A stretch of DNA of 24,807 bases, taken from contig RPFO01001276.1 of the NCBI GenBank assembly GCA_009746045.1, positions 1 through 24,807 on the forward strand. Direction: 5' to 3'. This document shows positions 16,925 to 24,803 of this stretch, piece by piece; the stretch's first letter is position 1; every line of letters begins with the position of its first letter. Origin of the DNA: Mesostigma viride. Its lineage: Eukaryota > Streptophyta > Mesostigmatophyceae > Mesostigmatales > Mesostigmataceae. The notes below the pieces were generated by a model. The model was not told the DNA's origin and did not search any database. It worked only from the letters and a program-made list of their open reading frames with translations. The position numbers were made by a program, and so were the translations under genes.

Positions 16925-17455
16925 TTATTTGCGAGGGGGTGCGCCTCTCCTCCCCTTCCCGTGGAGGGACAAGAGGAGCCGCATTTGGTCTTCGGAGAGG
17001 TCGAGGTCGGGCGGCGGCAGACCGTACTCCTCGCATTCCCACCGGACTACGAGGTCGTACCCCGCGTCCCGTATGCTCGCGTGCTTGAGTTTGGTCTTCA
17101 GGTACAGCACGCCGTACGGCTCCCCCTTCAAAGGGTGCACGTCGAAGAAGGGGAACATGTCGGGATTCCCGTGCCAGAAATCTCCCTCGAATTCGAACAC
17201 GGTGGGCGGACGCGTGTCTTCGCAGTAGCCGTCGACGAACAGGATTTTTCCGCCGATCCGCAGTCCGAACTCGCCCCCGTTGCAGGAATGTCGGATGCGC
17301 AGGCCGGTCTCCTTCTCGACTTCCATCATCCATTTCACGGCTCGCGGGACGTGGCCACGAGGCGCGAGCGAGCAGGTCGACGAGAATCTGACAAATCGGA
17401 TGCGCGTCACGAGCCGGTGGCCGAGGTGGAGGTGGGGCAAGGCGATCGCGCGCAT
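16925..17455 (-). CDS. PD-(D/E)XK endonuclease (VSR/restriction-like fold)
   Basis: The protein has 176 aa and starts with ATG at 17455. The core matches the nuclease family common in giant viruses and some eukaryotic transposons. It has helix PRAVKWMMEVEKETG, then IRHSCNGGEFGL (E62), then VDGY (D75), then FEFEGDFWHGNP (E88/E90, WHGNP 94-98), then Y-x-KTKLKHASIRDAGY and LVVRWE (W139-E140). D75 and the E-x-E pair are the predicted metal-binding catalytic residues, and all are present, so activity is plausible. Members are thought to cut or process DNA, with the exact substrate unknown. The N-terminal 30 residues are less typical, so the start could be downstream. Intact. Confidence 0.85.
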   Translation of the reverse strand: MRAIALPHLHLGHRLVTRIRFVRFSSTCSLAPRGHVPRAVKWMMEVEKETGLRIRHSCNGGEFGLRIGGKILFVDGYCEDTRPPTVFEFEGDFWHGNPDMFPFFDVHPLKGEPYGVLYLKTKLKHASIRDAGYDLVVRWECEEYGLPPPDLDLSEDQMRLLLSLHGKGRRGAPPRK

Positions 17456-17486
17456 TTGAACCGTCCTAGAGGCGGCAGATCCTCAC

Positions 17487-18545
17487 TCAACGCCGGACAT
17501 TTTCGGCGGGCTTTCGACGCGACGCGGACGCGGACATCGTCCGAGTTTTCTTGGCGCGCGTTTTCGTCGCAGGGGTGGGCGAGACCTTGCGGGTCTTCTT
17601 GGCGTTCGCCGACTTTCTGGATTTGTTGGAAGGGACACGACGGGTCGATTTGGCGGGCCGGACGATTGCCTCGGCCCGTTTCCGCGGACGGGACGGGGCG
17701 GACGCGACGCTGGTCTTGCGACGACGCGAATACGCGCCTACTCTGTGCCTGAAATTTTCGATGGCCTCCTTCCATTCATCGTCGGTCCAGTTATCGGTGA
17801 CATTTAAACGTTTGATCTCCTGGATGATGCTCGCTAGGTCCTGTGTGTTCTCGTTGGACGGTTTGAGGGCGCCGACCGCATCCGGGCCCCAGTTGCCGCC
17901 CAGAAAACCTAAGTCACCTTGCGCTAGAAAGAAGTCACCGGAGTTCCCGTTATCGACCGCGGGAAGACCGTTCGCGTCCCGGTCCAACTCATCTGGGTCC
18001 TTCGAAAGAATTTCAGAATTATCCATTATATCTTGCAATTCTTCGTCCGTCATCGACCCCAGATCGGCCAGCTCCTTATCAAGTGGAGACGAAGCGTTCT
18101 TAACGCGGGCGCGGCGGGGCGCGCGATAGAGGCGTTCGTTGGACTTCGGCCTCCCGTGGCCCAGGTCGCCCACCGCGTAGAGGCCGTACATGCGCACCTG
18201 TCTCTTCCGAGCGCAATCGCGAAAGCTCCCCAAGTCCCTGCCTTTGCGAGCGCCGAGTACGTCCGTGCCGCAGAAGAACTCTCCTTTGGATCGGGGGTCG
18301 TGGTCCGGTAGCTCGCTCATGCGCGGGAGTAGTTCTGCGATTTTCAGGAGCTTCGGGTCGCGGGTCTGTTTGATTCCGTACAGACGCGTCTCCTGGCGAC
18401 ACGTGTCGTCACCCCCGTCTCGCTTGCCTCGGTAGTACGCGCTGTTCCGTCTGTCGCTCGCGCTCCGGTTGCCGCAGTAGTAGTCCCTGCGTTTCGACAG
18501 TCTTGGGTTGTATCCTATCCGTCCGTCTCCGTCCGTACTCTCCAT
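17487..18545 (-). CDS. Hypothetical protein with strongly basic, histone-tail-like C terminus
   Basis: The protein has 352 aa with ATG at 18545. Residues 1-150 are charged, with scattered Cys and Tyr/Arg. Residues about 155-270 contain acidic helices (SMTDEELQDIMDNSEIL; IIQEIKRLNVTDNWTDDEWKEA). The last 75 residues or so are Lys/Arg/Ser/Ala/Pro-rich (KSANAKKTRKVSPTPATK, SASASRRKPAENVRR), typical of a DNA-binding or packaging tail. No catalytic motif is seen. It is placed 31 bp upstream of the nuclease on the same strand. A chromatin- or virion-DNA-binding role is inferred from composition alone. Intact. Confidence 0.7.
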   Translation of the reverse strand: MESTDGDGRIGYNPRLSKRRDYYCGNRSASDRRNSAYYRGKRDGGDDTCRQETRLYGIKQTRDPKLLKIAELLPRMSELPDHDPRSKGEFFCGTDVLGARKGRDLGSFRDCARKRQVRMYGLYAVGDLGHGRPKSNERLYRAPRRARVKNASSPLDKELADLGSMTDEELQDIMDNSEILSKDPDELDRDANGLPAVDNGNSGDFFLAQGDLGFLGGNWGPDAVGALKPSNENTQDLASIIQEIKRLNVTDNWTDDEWKEAIENFRHRVGAYSRRRKTSVASAPSRPRKRAEAIVRPAKSTRRVPSNKSRKSANAKKTRKVSPTPATKTRAKKTRTMSASASRRKPAENVRR

Positions 18546-18851
18546 GGGTCTCCAGGAGCGTAGTATAGCTTACTGGATAGAAATTAACCGCCCGCCGTGT
18601 CGACTCGGACGTCACGGACGAGGCGCGGCGCCGGCGGGGTCGCAAATCGGATATGTTTCGATTCCAACGACACGTTCGAGCGTTACGTCCCGGACGAGCG
18701 CCGCGTCACCTCGTGCCCATGGACGCTCCGAGCCATATAAAAAGCGCCCACGGTAGGGTTCGAGACCATCACATCCCGAACTCTCCCAACTCGAAAAACA
18801 AGAACGCGCCACTCCGACATCCGCGGAGTCCGTCGATCGCCTACCGACAAT
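18546..18851. promoter_or_regulatory. Divergent intergenic promoter region
   Basis: These are 306 bases without a gene, between the minus-strand gene starting at 18545 and the plus-strand gene starting at 18852. A clear TATAAAAA lies at 18736-18743, about 110 bases before the plus ATG. On the other side, an AT-rich patch at about 18568-18592 (GTATAGCTTACTGGATAGAAATT) can serve the minus gene. Confidence 0.55.
18736..18743 (+). promoter_or_regulatory. TATA box (TATAAAAA)
   Basis: TATAAAAA stands in GC-rich surroundings upstream of the plus-strand gene at 18852. The AT-rich leader TCGAAAAACAAG at about 18790 may mark the transcript start. Confidence 0.5.
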
Positions 18852-19843
18852 ATGTCGTCTTCCACCGTGCACGACCAGGCGCCTCTCGCCGACACCTCGA
18901 CGGCTCAAATTGTCGACGTGACAGAAACGGTACCAGAGGACAGCGTCAATGTCCCGACTGCCGTTCCAGCAGCCGCGGTGACAGCACCGGTACAAGAGGA
19001 CATCGCTGATGTCCCGCGGTCCTCCCCACCCACTCCGATCCGTCTGCTGACGTACGCGGACGGACGATACGTCGGCGTGGACAGGGACACGAACGTGCTC
19101 GTCGCCGTCCCGTCGACCGCCCGTGTCTGCAAACGAGCGACCAGGGACGGAGGGGTGTACGTCCGCTTCCTCACCCCGCGTTCCGATATCGTCCTCCGCC
19201 GCACGATCACCAAAGACAGCGTCGCGCGCGATATGGGATACTTGTTGAACGGTATCCCCCGCGACCGCGTGATGAACCAGGTGCACGTGATCTATTGCCC
19301 CGCGGGCTGTTCGACGTCGCTCAACGCGCGTTCTCGCGAAAAGGCACAAGGGCGGACTCGAGCGTCGTCCGATCATGGATCGCGCGGTACGTCAACGAAG
19401 CCTGTCCCGTCGATCTGGAAGCCACGAAGGACGAGACGGACGTCGTCCTCTGCAACGAGAATTGGAGCTTCACGCGCACGGCGGTCGATTTTGTGACGGG
19501 CGAGGACGACAAGAGGACCGTGTTCGCGAGGGCGGTGGGAGACCTGCTCGTGATACTGGCGTACCCCGACAGCATGAAGAACATGATCGAAAGGGAGGCC
19601 GTCCAGGTCGGGGACAGGTACTGGTTCTCCATGGACCTGGTGTCGAGGACGGGGGAGAAGGTGGACAACGCCTATCGCAACCGTTCCGAGTCCGACGTGT
19701 ACGACTCTGTCGAGCTGAGTCTCCGAAAGGTCTCGGGCGGCGTCCCTCGCGCATGGGCCGTGTCCGAAGAAGGGTTGGTGTTGAGCGACCGACGCGAGGG
19801 AAGCGGGAGCTACGCCGTGAACCGCAAGCGCGCGAGATCGTGA
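18852..19843 (+). pseudogene. Hypothetical 330-aa viral protein, single frameshift
   Basis: Coding starts at ATG 18852 with a Thr/Val/Ala/Pro-rich leader (about 1-60). A folded-looking region follows (RLLTYADGRYVGVDRD, YVRFLTPRSDIVLRRT). Around 19298-19301 (CCCC) the coding signal jumps to the other frame and continues RGLFDVAQRAFSRKG to the stop at 19843. One extra base would give 993 nt, exactly 331 codons. The C-terminal part has beta-rich character (DLLVILAYPDSMKN, DRYWFSMDLVSRTG) and a basic end. Family not recognised. As it stands the first frame runs out of frame to 19496 with a low-complexity Arg/Ser tail, so the product is truncated unless the shift is an assembly error. Confidence 0.75.
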
Positions 19844-19901
19844 CCACACGCGCGAGATACGATCGCGTCATCCGCGTCGAACGACCGGAGCGTTCGCATG
19901 T

Positions 19902-20303
19902 CTAAAGTAGATAGGGACAAGTAGGTTCTTGTGAGCAATGGGGTAGGAGGAGGGGCGGACTTGGATGCCCGCGTCGACTTAGAACGCGGTCGAGGACCGC
20001 TTTGTACATGTATTTATGAATATTCCTAATAAAACTCAATTTCCACGCCTCCACTCGGGACTCGTCCACGCATTGTAAATACGCGTCTCTGCCATCGTAT
20101 CTTCTCACTATTTCTTGGACGAACTCGCGACGACGATCGGTCATGTTGTGCGCCATGACGCGCGCAAAGTCGTCGGGGTAGGGACAGGTGCGCAGGAGGT
20201 AGGTAGCCACGATCCGGGCGGGGTCGGCGCGGCCCGTACTTGTCCGCACGCAGTCGGCCGTCGACAAGACAGACGCGACGTGGTCTCGCAGGGATTCGGC
20301 CAT
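19902..20303 (-). CDS. Small hypothetical alpha-helical viral protein
   Basis: The protein has 133 aa with ATG at 20303, preceded by an 11-base G run on the plus strand (20307-20317) that a sequencer could misread. It is mainly helical: LRDHVASVLSTADCV, ARIVATYLLRTCPYPDDF, RREFVQEIVRRYDGRDAY, then WKLSFIRNIHKYMYKAVLD. The end (about 110 onward) is Pro/Ser/Leu-rich. No domain is recognised. It is convergent with the previous plus-strand gene, 58 bp apart, and downstream of the cysteine desulfurase on the same strand with a 28-bp gap. Confidence 0.65.
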   Translation of the reverse strand: MAESLRDHVASVLSTADCVRTSTGRADPARIVATYLLRTCPYPDDFARVMAHNMTDRRREFVQEIVRRYDGRDAYLQCVDESRVEAWKLSFIRNIHKYMYKAVLDRVLSRRGHPSPPLLLPHCSQEPTCPYLL

Positions 20304-20331
20304 GGACGGGGGGGGGGGTAACTTGTCGCGT

Positions 20332-21551
20332 CTAACGAATCGATGGGGTATTATGCGCGCTAAAGGAAACGTGCGCGAGGGCGGCGCGAAGGGCGGTCAA
20401 AAACTTGCGCACGTCGGACTCGGTCGTGTACTCGGACACGCCCACGCGGATGGTCCCGTTCTCGTGGGCCTTCGACTTGCCCGCGGCCTTTAACACGTCG
20501 CTGCGTTTGCCGAGTTTGCACGCGCTGCCGACGGACACGCATATCCCCTCCTTGGCCAGGAGTCGCGAGACGGCTCTCGAGTCCACGCCCACGAACGACC
20601 CGCTCACGAGATGCGGGACTCTCCGCGCCGGGGAGTCGGGACCGTTGAAGGCCGCGCCGAGTTCGGCCATGCCCCGTCGCACGAGGTCCGCCGCGTCGCC
20701 CACCTCGCGCGTCTTTGCCCGTATACCTTTGGCGTTTCGGCACACCGCCTCCGCCAGACTGGATATCAGCGGCGGACTCTCCGTCCCGGGTCTCAACAAC
20801 CTCTCCTGGGATCCGCCGTACGCTAAGGGCGCCACGCGGTCCAGGTCCCCGCGGACGACGAGCGCGCCCGTCCCCTTGACCCCGTGGATCTTATGTCCCG
20901 ACACCGTGAAGCTGTCGAGGTACCGCAAGCCCCGCACGACGTACTTCCCCGCGGCCTGGGTCGTGTCCGAATGGAAGAACACGTCTCTCCCCAACACGCG
21001 GCGGATGGCGCCCAAGTCCTGGATCGTCCCGAGCTCGTTGGACGCGTAGATGAACGACGCGAGTTTCACGTCCTTACCGTACATCCGCACGGCTCGGCGC
21101 AGTTCCTCCATGTCGAGGAACCCCTGTCCGTCCACGGGGATCTTGACCACCTTCACCCCGCCCCTCGTGATCCTCTGCAAGTGCTCCAAAGGCTTGATCC
21201 CGCTCGGGTGCTCGATGGCCGAGGTCAGCACCACCCCGCGGTTGCCGTGATGCTCCATGACCCCGTGGAGCACGATGTTGTTGCTCTCGGTGGAGCCGGA
21301 CGTGAACACCACGCGTTCGGGGGGACCCCGAGACACTTGCCGATCCTCTTCCTGCACGCCTCCACGATCGCTCGCGAGTCTCGACCCGCCACGTGGCTGC
21401 TCGACGCGTTGCCGTACGCGCGTTTGGCGACGTCGGCGAGGACGTCGACGACGGACGCGTGCGGCTGCGTGGTCGAACAGGAGTCCAAGTAGATCCGCGG
21501 CTTCCTCGACCGGGACTTCCGTCTCGTAGCAGGCATGCGCTGACCGGGCAT
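20332..21551 (-). pseudogene. nifS-like: NifS/IscS-type cysteine desulfurase, single frameshift
   Basis: A PLP enzyme of this class takes sulfur from cysteine (forming alanine) for Fe-S clusters or tRNA thiolation. Almost every family landmark is present: YLDSCSTTQP (21-30), YGNASSSHVAGR (46-57), FTSGSTESNN (83-92), IEHPSG with H115, YASNELGTIQ (169-178), SDTTQ with D196 and Q199, SGHKIHGVKG with PLP-lysine K221, YGGSQE and RPGTES, and the catalytic C345 in VGSACKLG. Numbering assumes one base restored in the run of six G at 21319-21324 (C on the coding strand). The two frames then make 407 codons, the normal family length. Without it, the protein ends early after about residue 78. It starts 1 nt after the stop of the gene behind it. 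Viral NifS-like genes are known from the asfarvirus lineage. Confidence 0.9.
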
Positions 21552-21552
21552 T

Positions 21553-22169
21553 CTATACTGGTATCGCGGTTTTCTTATGCGGCCGCCGGTCGTTCGGCCA
21601 CGAAGGGGACGCGCGGAGAGCCAGCATCCGTCGGTGGAGTTCGGCGGAGTCGCTCATGTATTGTCGGATCATGGAGGCGAGGCCGAGGAGGTATCTCCAC
21701 TGGCATTCGCGCGCGTGGCCAGCGACGCCTTGGGATCGCGGGCATCGAACCCGGACCTGTCCATCCACCGCTTGGTCATCTCCGCCTTCCACGCCTTGGA
21801 GGAGCGATAGAACGCGTCGCACAGCCGCCTCTGGGATTCGTCGCCCAGATAGGCGGGCGGGGGGCGGGGCACGGGGTCCACGCGATTACGGTAATGGACC
21901 TCGTGCAGAATTCCGGGGGCCGGCAGGGACGCGAACGTCAGCCGCATTTTCTCCGAGTCGCTCGCGTACCCCTCGATCAGGGAGCACAGGCCGGAAAGGT
22001 ACTCCCACCTCCGGGCGCGCGCTCGCTCGCGGAGACCGGCGAAATCGCTGTCGAAAGAAGCCGCAGCGTCCGCGTCCCTCCGCGCCTCGACGTCTTCCCT
22101 CCACGCCGTCGCGGACCGCAAGAACCGCCGGTACATCCGGCAGTACGCCCCGTCCGGAAGCTCGTTCAT
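21553..22169 (-). pseudogene. Two-repeat helical viral protein, single frameshift
   Basis: The ATG at 22169 gives MNELPDGAYCRMYRRF; the longer open frame upstream to 22619 is antisense to the plus-strand gene. The protein is an internal duplication of a helical unit of about 80-90 aa. Unit one has CRMYRRFLRSATAWRED and WEYLSGLCSLIEGYASDSEKM; unit two has CDAFYRSSKAWKAEM and WRYLLGLASMIRQYMSDSAEL. Between them the frame changes by one base in the alternating CG run at 21708-21715; adding one base gives 206 codons. The strong match of both halves across the break shows the break is secondary. Family not recognised. The stop abuts the next gene's start (TAGAATG). Confidence 0.75.
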
Positions 22170-22269
22170 CTGGCCGCCAGTGCGATCTCGCAGTCTCGGT
22201 ACTCCTCCTATGCAGAGAAGTTCCGGTGGCAGCGGGCGCGCGTTTCGGTCGACGGATTTTTGTTTCGCG

Positions 22270-22278
22270 GATAAAAAG
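22270..22278 (+). promoter_or_regulatory. TATA-like element
   Basis: GATAAAAAG lies 18 bases before the ATG at 22297, inside the 127-bp divergent gap 22170-22296. It resembles the other A-rich elements placed before plus-strand genes here. Confidence 0.4.
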
Positions 22279-22296
22279 GAGAGAACGGATCGGCTC

Positions 22297-22683
22297 ATGG
22301 CGTGGTATTCCGAGTACACGTCGACCCCCGCGTCCCGCGCTCCCGCCAAGACCAAGCCCGCCGGGACCCTCTCCTCGGCCATCAGCAATCCCGACGTCGA
22401 CGACGCGGACGACGCGTCCTGGTCCGACTCGCTCCCGTCCGCCACGAAGCCCTCGGCGCGTCCGTCCGTCTCGTTCTCGCACCCGCCGCCCGAGACGGCC
22501 GCGGCCGACGCGAAGGCGTGGCACGAACAGGCGCCCGTGTCCCGGTCGCGGGGACACGGCCTGACGCCCGAGGGTCTGAAATCGTACATCGCGTCCACGT
22601 ACGCGGCGGATCCCGGCAAGGTGCGTTCCCATCACCTAAAAAGTGTCCTGCGTACGGAGAAGGACGCGACGGGTTTCCAGTGA
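22297..22683 (+). CDS. Hypothetical 128-aa protein, possible linker-histone-like C terminus
   Basis: I use ATG 22297 (MAWYSEYTSTPASRAP) because a TATA-like element sits just before it; the frame is also open up to 22180. Residues 10-85 are disordered, rich in Ser/Ala/Pro/Asp. Residues 88-128 read LTPEGLKSYIASTYAADPGK, then LKSVLRT and end ATGFQ. The pattern L-K-x-Y-I-x3-Y ... L-K-x2-L ... G-F-Q resembles the H15 (linker histone globular) domain core, but it is short and the family match is only by eye. The stop overlaps the next ATG (TGATG). Confidence 0.6.
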   Translation: MAWYSEYTSTPASRAPAKTKPAGTLSSAISNPDVDDADDASWSDSLPSATKPSARPSVSFSHPPPETAAADAKAWHEQAPVSRSRGHGLTPEGLKSYIASTYAADPGKVRSHHLKSVLRTEKDATGFQ

Positions 22684-23486
22684 TGGACGCGATGCCCGAC
22701 CGACGGCTCGCGGCGTTCGTGACGGACGCCTTGCCCGACCGGCTGCTCGAAGCGCTCTGGCTCGCCGTCCTGTGGGTGCTCGCGCTCGCGCGGACGTTCC
22801 ACAGGCGGTGGACCGCTCTCCGGCGAGTCGACCCTCCCAACATCCTGGTGACCCGCGCGATATTGTACGACGCGTCCGGCGACGCGGACGTGACGCGCGA
22901 GTTCGTGAGACGGGTGGACGAGGGAGTCCTGGACTGCGACGTCCGCGAGTTCCGAGACCAGGTGGACGTGTCGTGGTTCGAGCGGCCGGGCGAACGCGTG
23001 TTCCTGGGAGTGGAGTACATCGTCCCCGGGCGCGCGCATTCGGGCAAATCGTACGCGATCGTGTACGACCTGAACGAACGGGCCGGCGGGTCAAGTTCCC
23101 GCCCACCGCCCCGACCGAGGACCAGCGACTCGCGGTGTCCATGTCCAAGAGACGCGTGCTGTCCGCGTCGTTCGGATCGGACACGGAGCGACTCGTGACG
23201 GACGACGCGATCGCCTTGGCCGGTCCGATGCGCGACCTGTACGTGGGCGACGGCATGCCCCCGCCCGTGGACGGCGCCATACACTGGATAGCTCGTCACG
23301 CGCCCTCGGACGCCAAGGGCGGCGGCGGATCGCGCGATCGGGGCGGGCGACCGTCTGCGGATCTTCTACGCCACGGGGGAGACGGCGACGTACGACCTCT
23401 CGTGTCCCGGCGTGATCGACGGCCCGATCCCGTCGAATCGGGCGGCGTCCGTACCTCCGACGCGCGCGGCCGTCGAGGGCGAATAG
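22683..23486 (+). pseudogene. Hypothetical viral protein with N-terminal membrane segment, two compensating frameshifts
   Basis: The start ATG at 22683 overlaps the upstream stop. Residues 20-38 (LLEALWLAVLWVLALARTF) form a likely membrane helix followed by basic residues, so the body would face the cytosol or the virion interior. Coding continues to about 23085 (SYAIVYDLNERAG), moves to another frame for 23086 to about 23320 (VKFPPTAPTEDQRLAV ... PPPVDGAIHWIARHAP), then returns to the first frame (DRLRIFYATGETATYDLS) to the stop at 23484-23486. One lost base and one gained base (or the equivalent) restore 268 codons. The protein's family is not recognised. Confidence 0.7.
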
Positions 23487-23570
23487 AAATCGCCCCGTCT
23501 CGTGGGAAAGGGGTTCGCGAGCGCGAGCTCTCACTCACCGATTCGCGGAAAGGACGTCCGGACGTCGCGA

Positions 23571-24371
23571 ATGTCCTACACAGATGACGACGCGTATCTG
23601 GACGGGGACGATGTCTCGGAGCGCGATTATCCCGTCCCGATGGACGCGTCGGACGAGGAGACGGACGCGGAGGCGGGTCCCGAAAAAGGCGCGGTGACCG
23701 ACCGCGCGGGGCCGCACCGCGTGTTCCAAGTGAAGCCGTTGCTAGACCTGTTGGACCGCACGCGGCACGCCGGGTGGCCGGAGCGGGTGGACACCTGCTG
23801 CTGGTGGTGCTGCCACCCGTTCGACACGGTGCCTTGCGCGCTGCCGATCAAGTACCGGGAAGGGAAGGGGTTCACGGTGAAGGGGTGCTTCTGCTCTTTC
23901 AGCTGCGTCAAGGCGTACAACACCTCCGATTCGGGGCAGGGGGGCGAGTCGGCGCGGCGCACGGGGTTCATCTTCCTCATGTGTCTCCGCCTGTGGAAGA
24001 TGAACCCGCGACGGGACGCGCGGCAGTTCCGCGGGGTGATCACGGCGCCCCCGCGCACGTGTCTGAAAATGTTCGGGGGGTACATGACCGTCGAGGAGTT
24101 CCGGGCGTCCACCAGGACCGAGATCCACATGGTGAAGGAGCCGCCGTACGACATGGAGTTCATACAGCAGGTGGACTGCGCCCGCAAGATCAGCGAACGG
24201 GCCAGGACCACGAAGAAAGACGCGGAGCCCTCGCGGAAGAGGATCGAGGGCGGCGCGGACGCGGCCGTCCGGAGGGGCAAGCCTCCCGCCCCGCTGAGCG
24301 TCAAGAGGACCAAGTCCCTCGTAAAGCCGTCGTGCTCGCTAGACAAGTTCGTGACCTTCAAATCCAAGTGA
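23571..24371 (+). CDS. VLTF-2-like late transcription factor
   Basis: I choose ATG 23571 (MSYTDDDAYLDGDD), giving 266 aa; a longer frame back to 23502 starts with a non-ATG codon. The N-terminal 45 residues are acidic. The zinc module is C77-W-W-C80 followed by PFDTVPCALPIKY and C106-F-C108-S-F-S-C112-VKAYN. This CWWC / FCS-type finger is the hallmark of the viral late transcription factor 2 family shared by poxviruses, asfarviruses and algal or amoebal giant viruses. The middle (residues about 130-210) includes PPRTCLKMFGGYMTVEEFR, also typical of the family. The C-terminal 60 residues are basic. It would drive late viral gene expression. Intact, followed by AATAAA. Confidence 0.85.
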   Translation: MSYTDDDAYLDGDDVSERDYPVPMDASDEETDAEAGPEKGAVTDRAGPHRVFQVKPLLDLLDRTRHAGWPERVDTCCWWCCHPFDTVPCALPIKYREGKGFTVKGCFCSFSCVKAYNTSDSGQGGESARRTGFIFLMCLRLWKMNPRRDARQFRGVITAPPRTCLKMFGGYMTVEEFRASTRTEIHMVKEPPYDMEFIQQVDCARKISERARTTKKDAEPSRKRIEGGADAAVRRGKPPAPLSVKRTKSLVKPSCSLDKFVTFKSK

Positions 24372-24391
24372 TCCGAACGACTCCCACGTAT

Positions 24392-24803
24392 TTATCGCAA
24401 TAAAGATTCCGCCGTTTCGCGCCCCACGAATGCGTATGCACACACACACTGTCCCATACACATACACGAATGCACCCAAATGCACACGAGTATGCACGCC
24501 GACGCGTCACGAACGACCGCACGGCTTGCGACGTGCAGATCCCACGCGGCCCCGTCGCAATTCCGGACGATCGCGTCGCCGTAGACGGCTTTCCCGAACG
24601 CCAGGCTCGCGTGCACGTTGAGTTTGCGGTTTTTCTTGTGCGCGTTCGCGTCGTATTCGAGTTCGTACCCGCACGGTCCGTGCGATACCACGGTCGTGGC
24701 GCTCGTGCCCAGGATGCCCAACAGGATGCGATACCGTCCGGCCACGGGCACGACGGCCGGGGTGACGCACGGGTCGTCCTCGTTCAACACGACCGCGTTT
24801 CAT
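24392..24803 (-). CDS. Edge gene, possibly DUF3846-like; start unclear
   Basis: On the minus strand the frame is open from 24799 to the stop at 24392. The only nearby ATG (24803-24801) is in a different frame, one base out, within an AAA run. The gene either starts outside a clean ATG or has one extra A. The well-behaved part reads LNEDDPCVTPAVVPVAGRY, then LNVHASLAFGKAVYGDAIV. The combination LNED ... N-x2-A ... V-x-GDAIV resembles the small DUF3846 family of phage and algal-virus proteins; this is a weak by-eye match. The last 30 or so residues come from a CACACA/ATGCAC-rich stretch and look like non-native read-through. Confidence 0.45.
24399..24404 (+). terminator. Polyadenylation signal AATAAA after the VLTF-2-like gene
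   Basis: AATAAA lies 28 bases past the stop at 24371, in the short convergent gap shared with the edge gene. Its context (TTTATCGCAATAAAG) is also T/A-rich on the other strand. Confidence 0.5.

Noticed and set aside
16884-17333. N-terminal extension of the 222-aa protein
   Set aside because: Arg/Pro-rich out-of-frame reading of the nuclease gene; the ATG at 16883 has an AT-rich upstream patch.
18852-23486. Programmed -1 frameshifting as a general explanation of all breaks
   Set aside because: Only the desulfurase site resembles a slippery heptamer; the CG-run and the return shift near 23330 do not fit.
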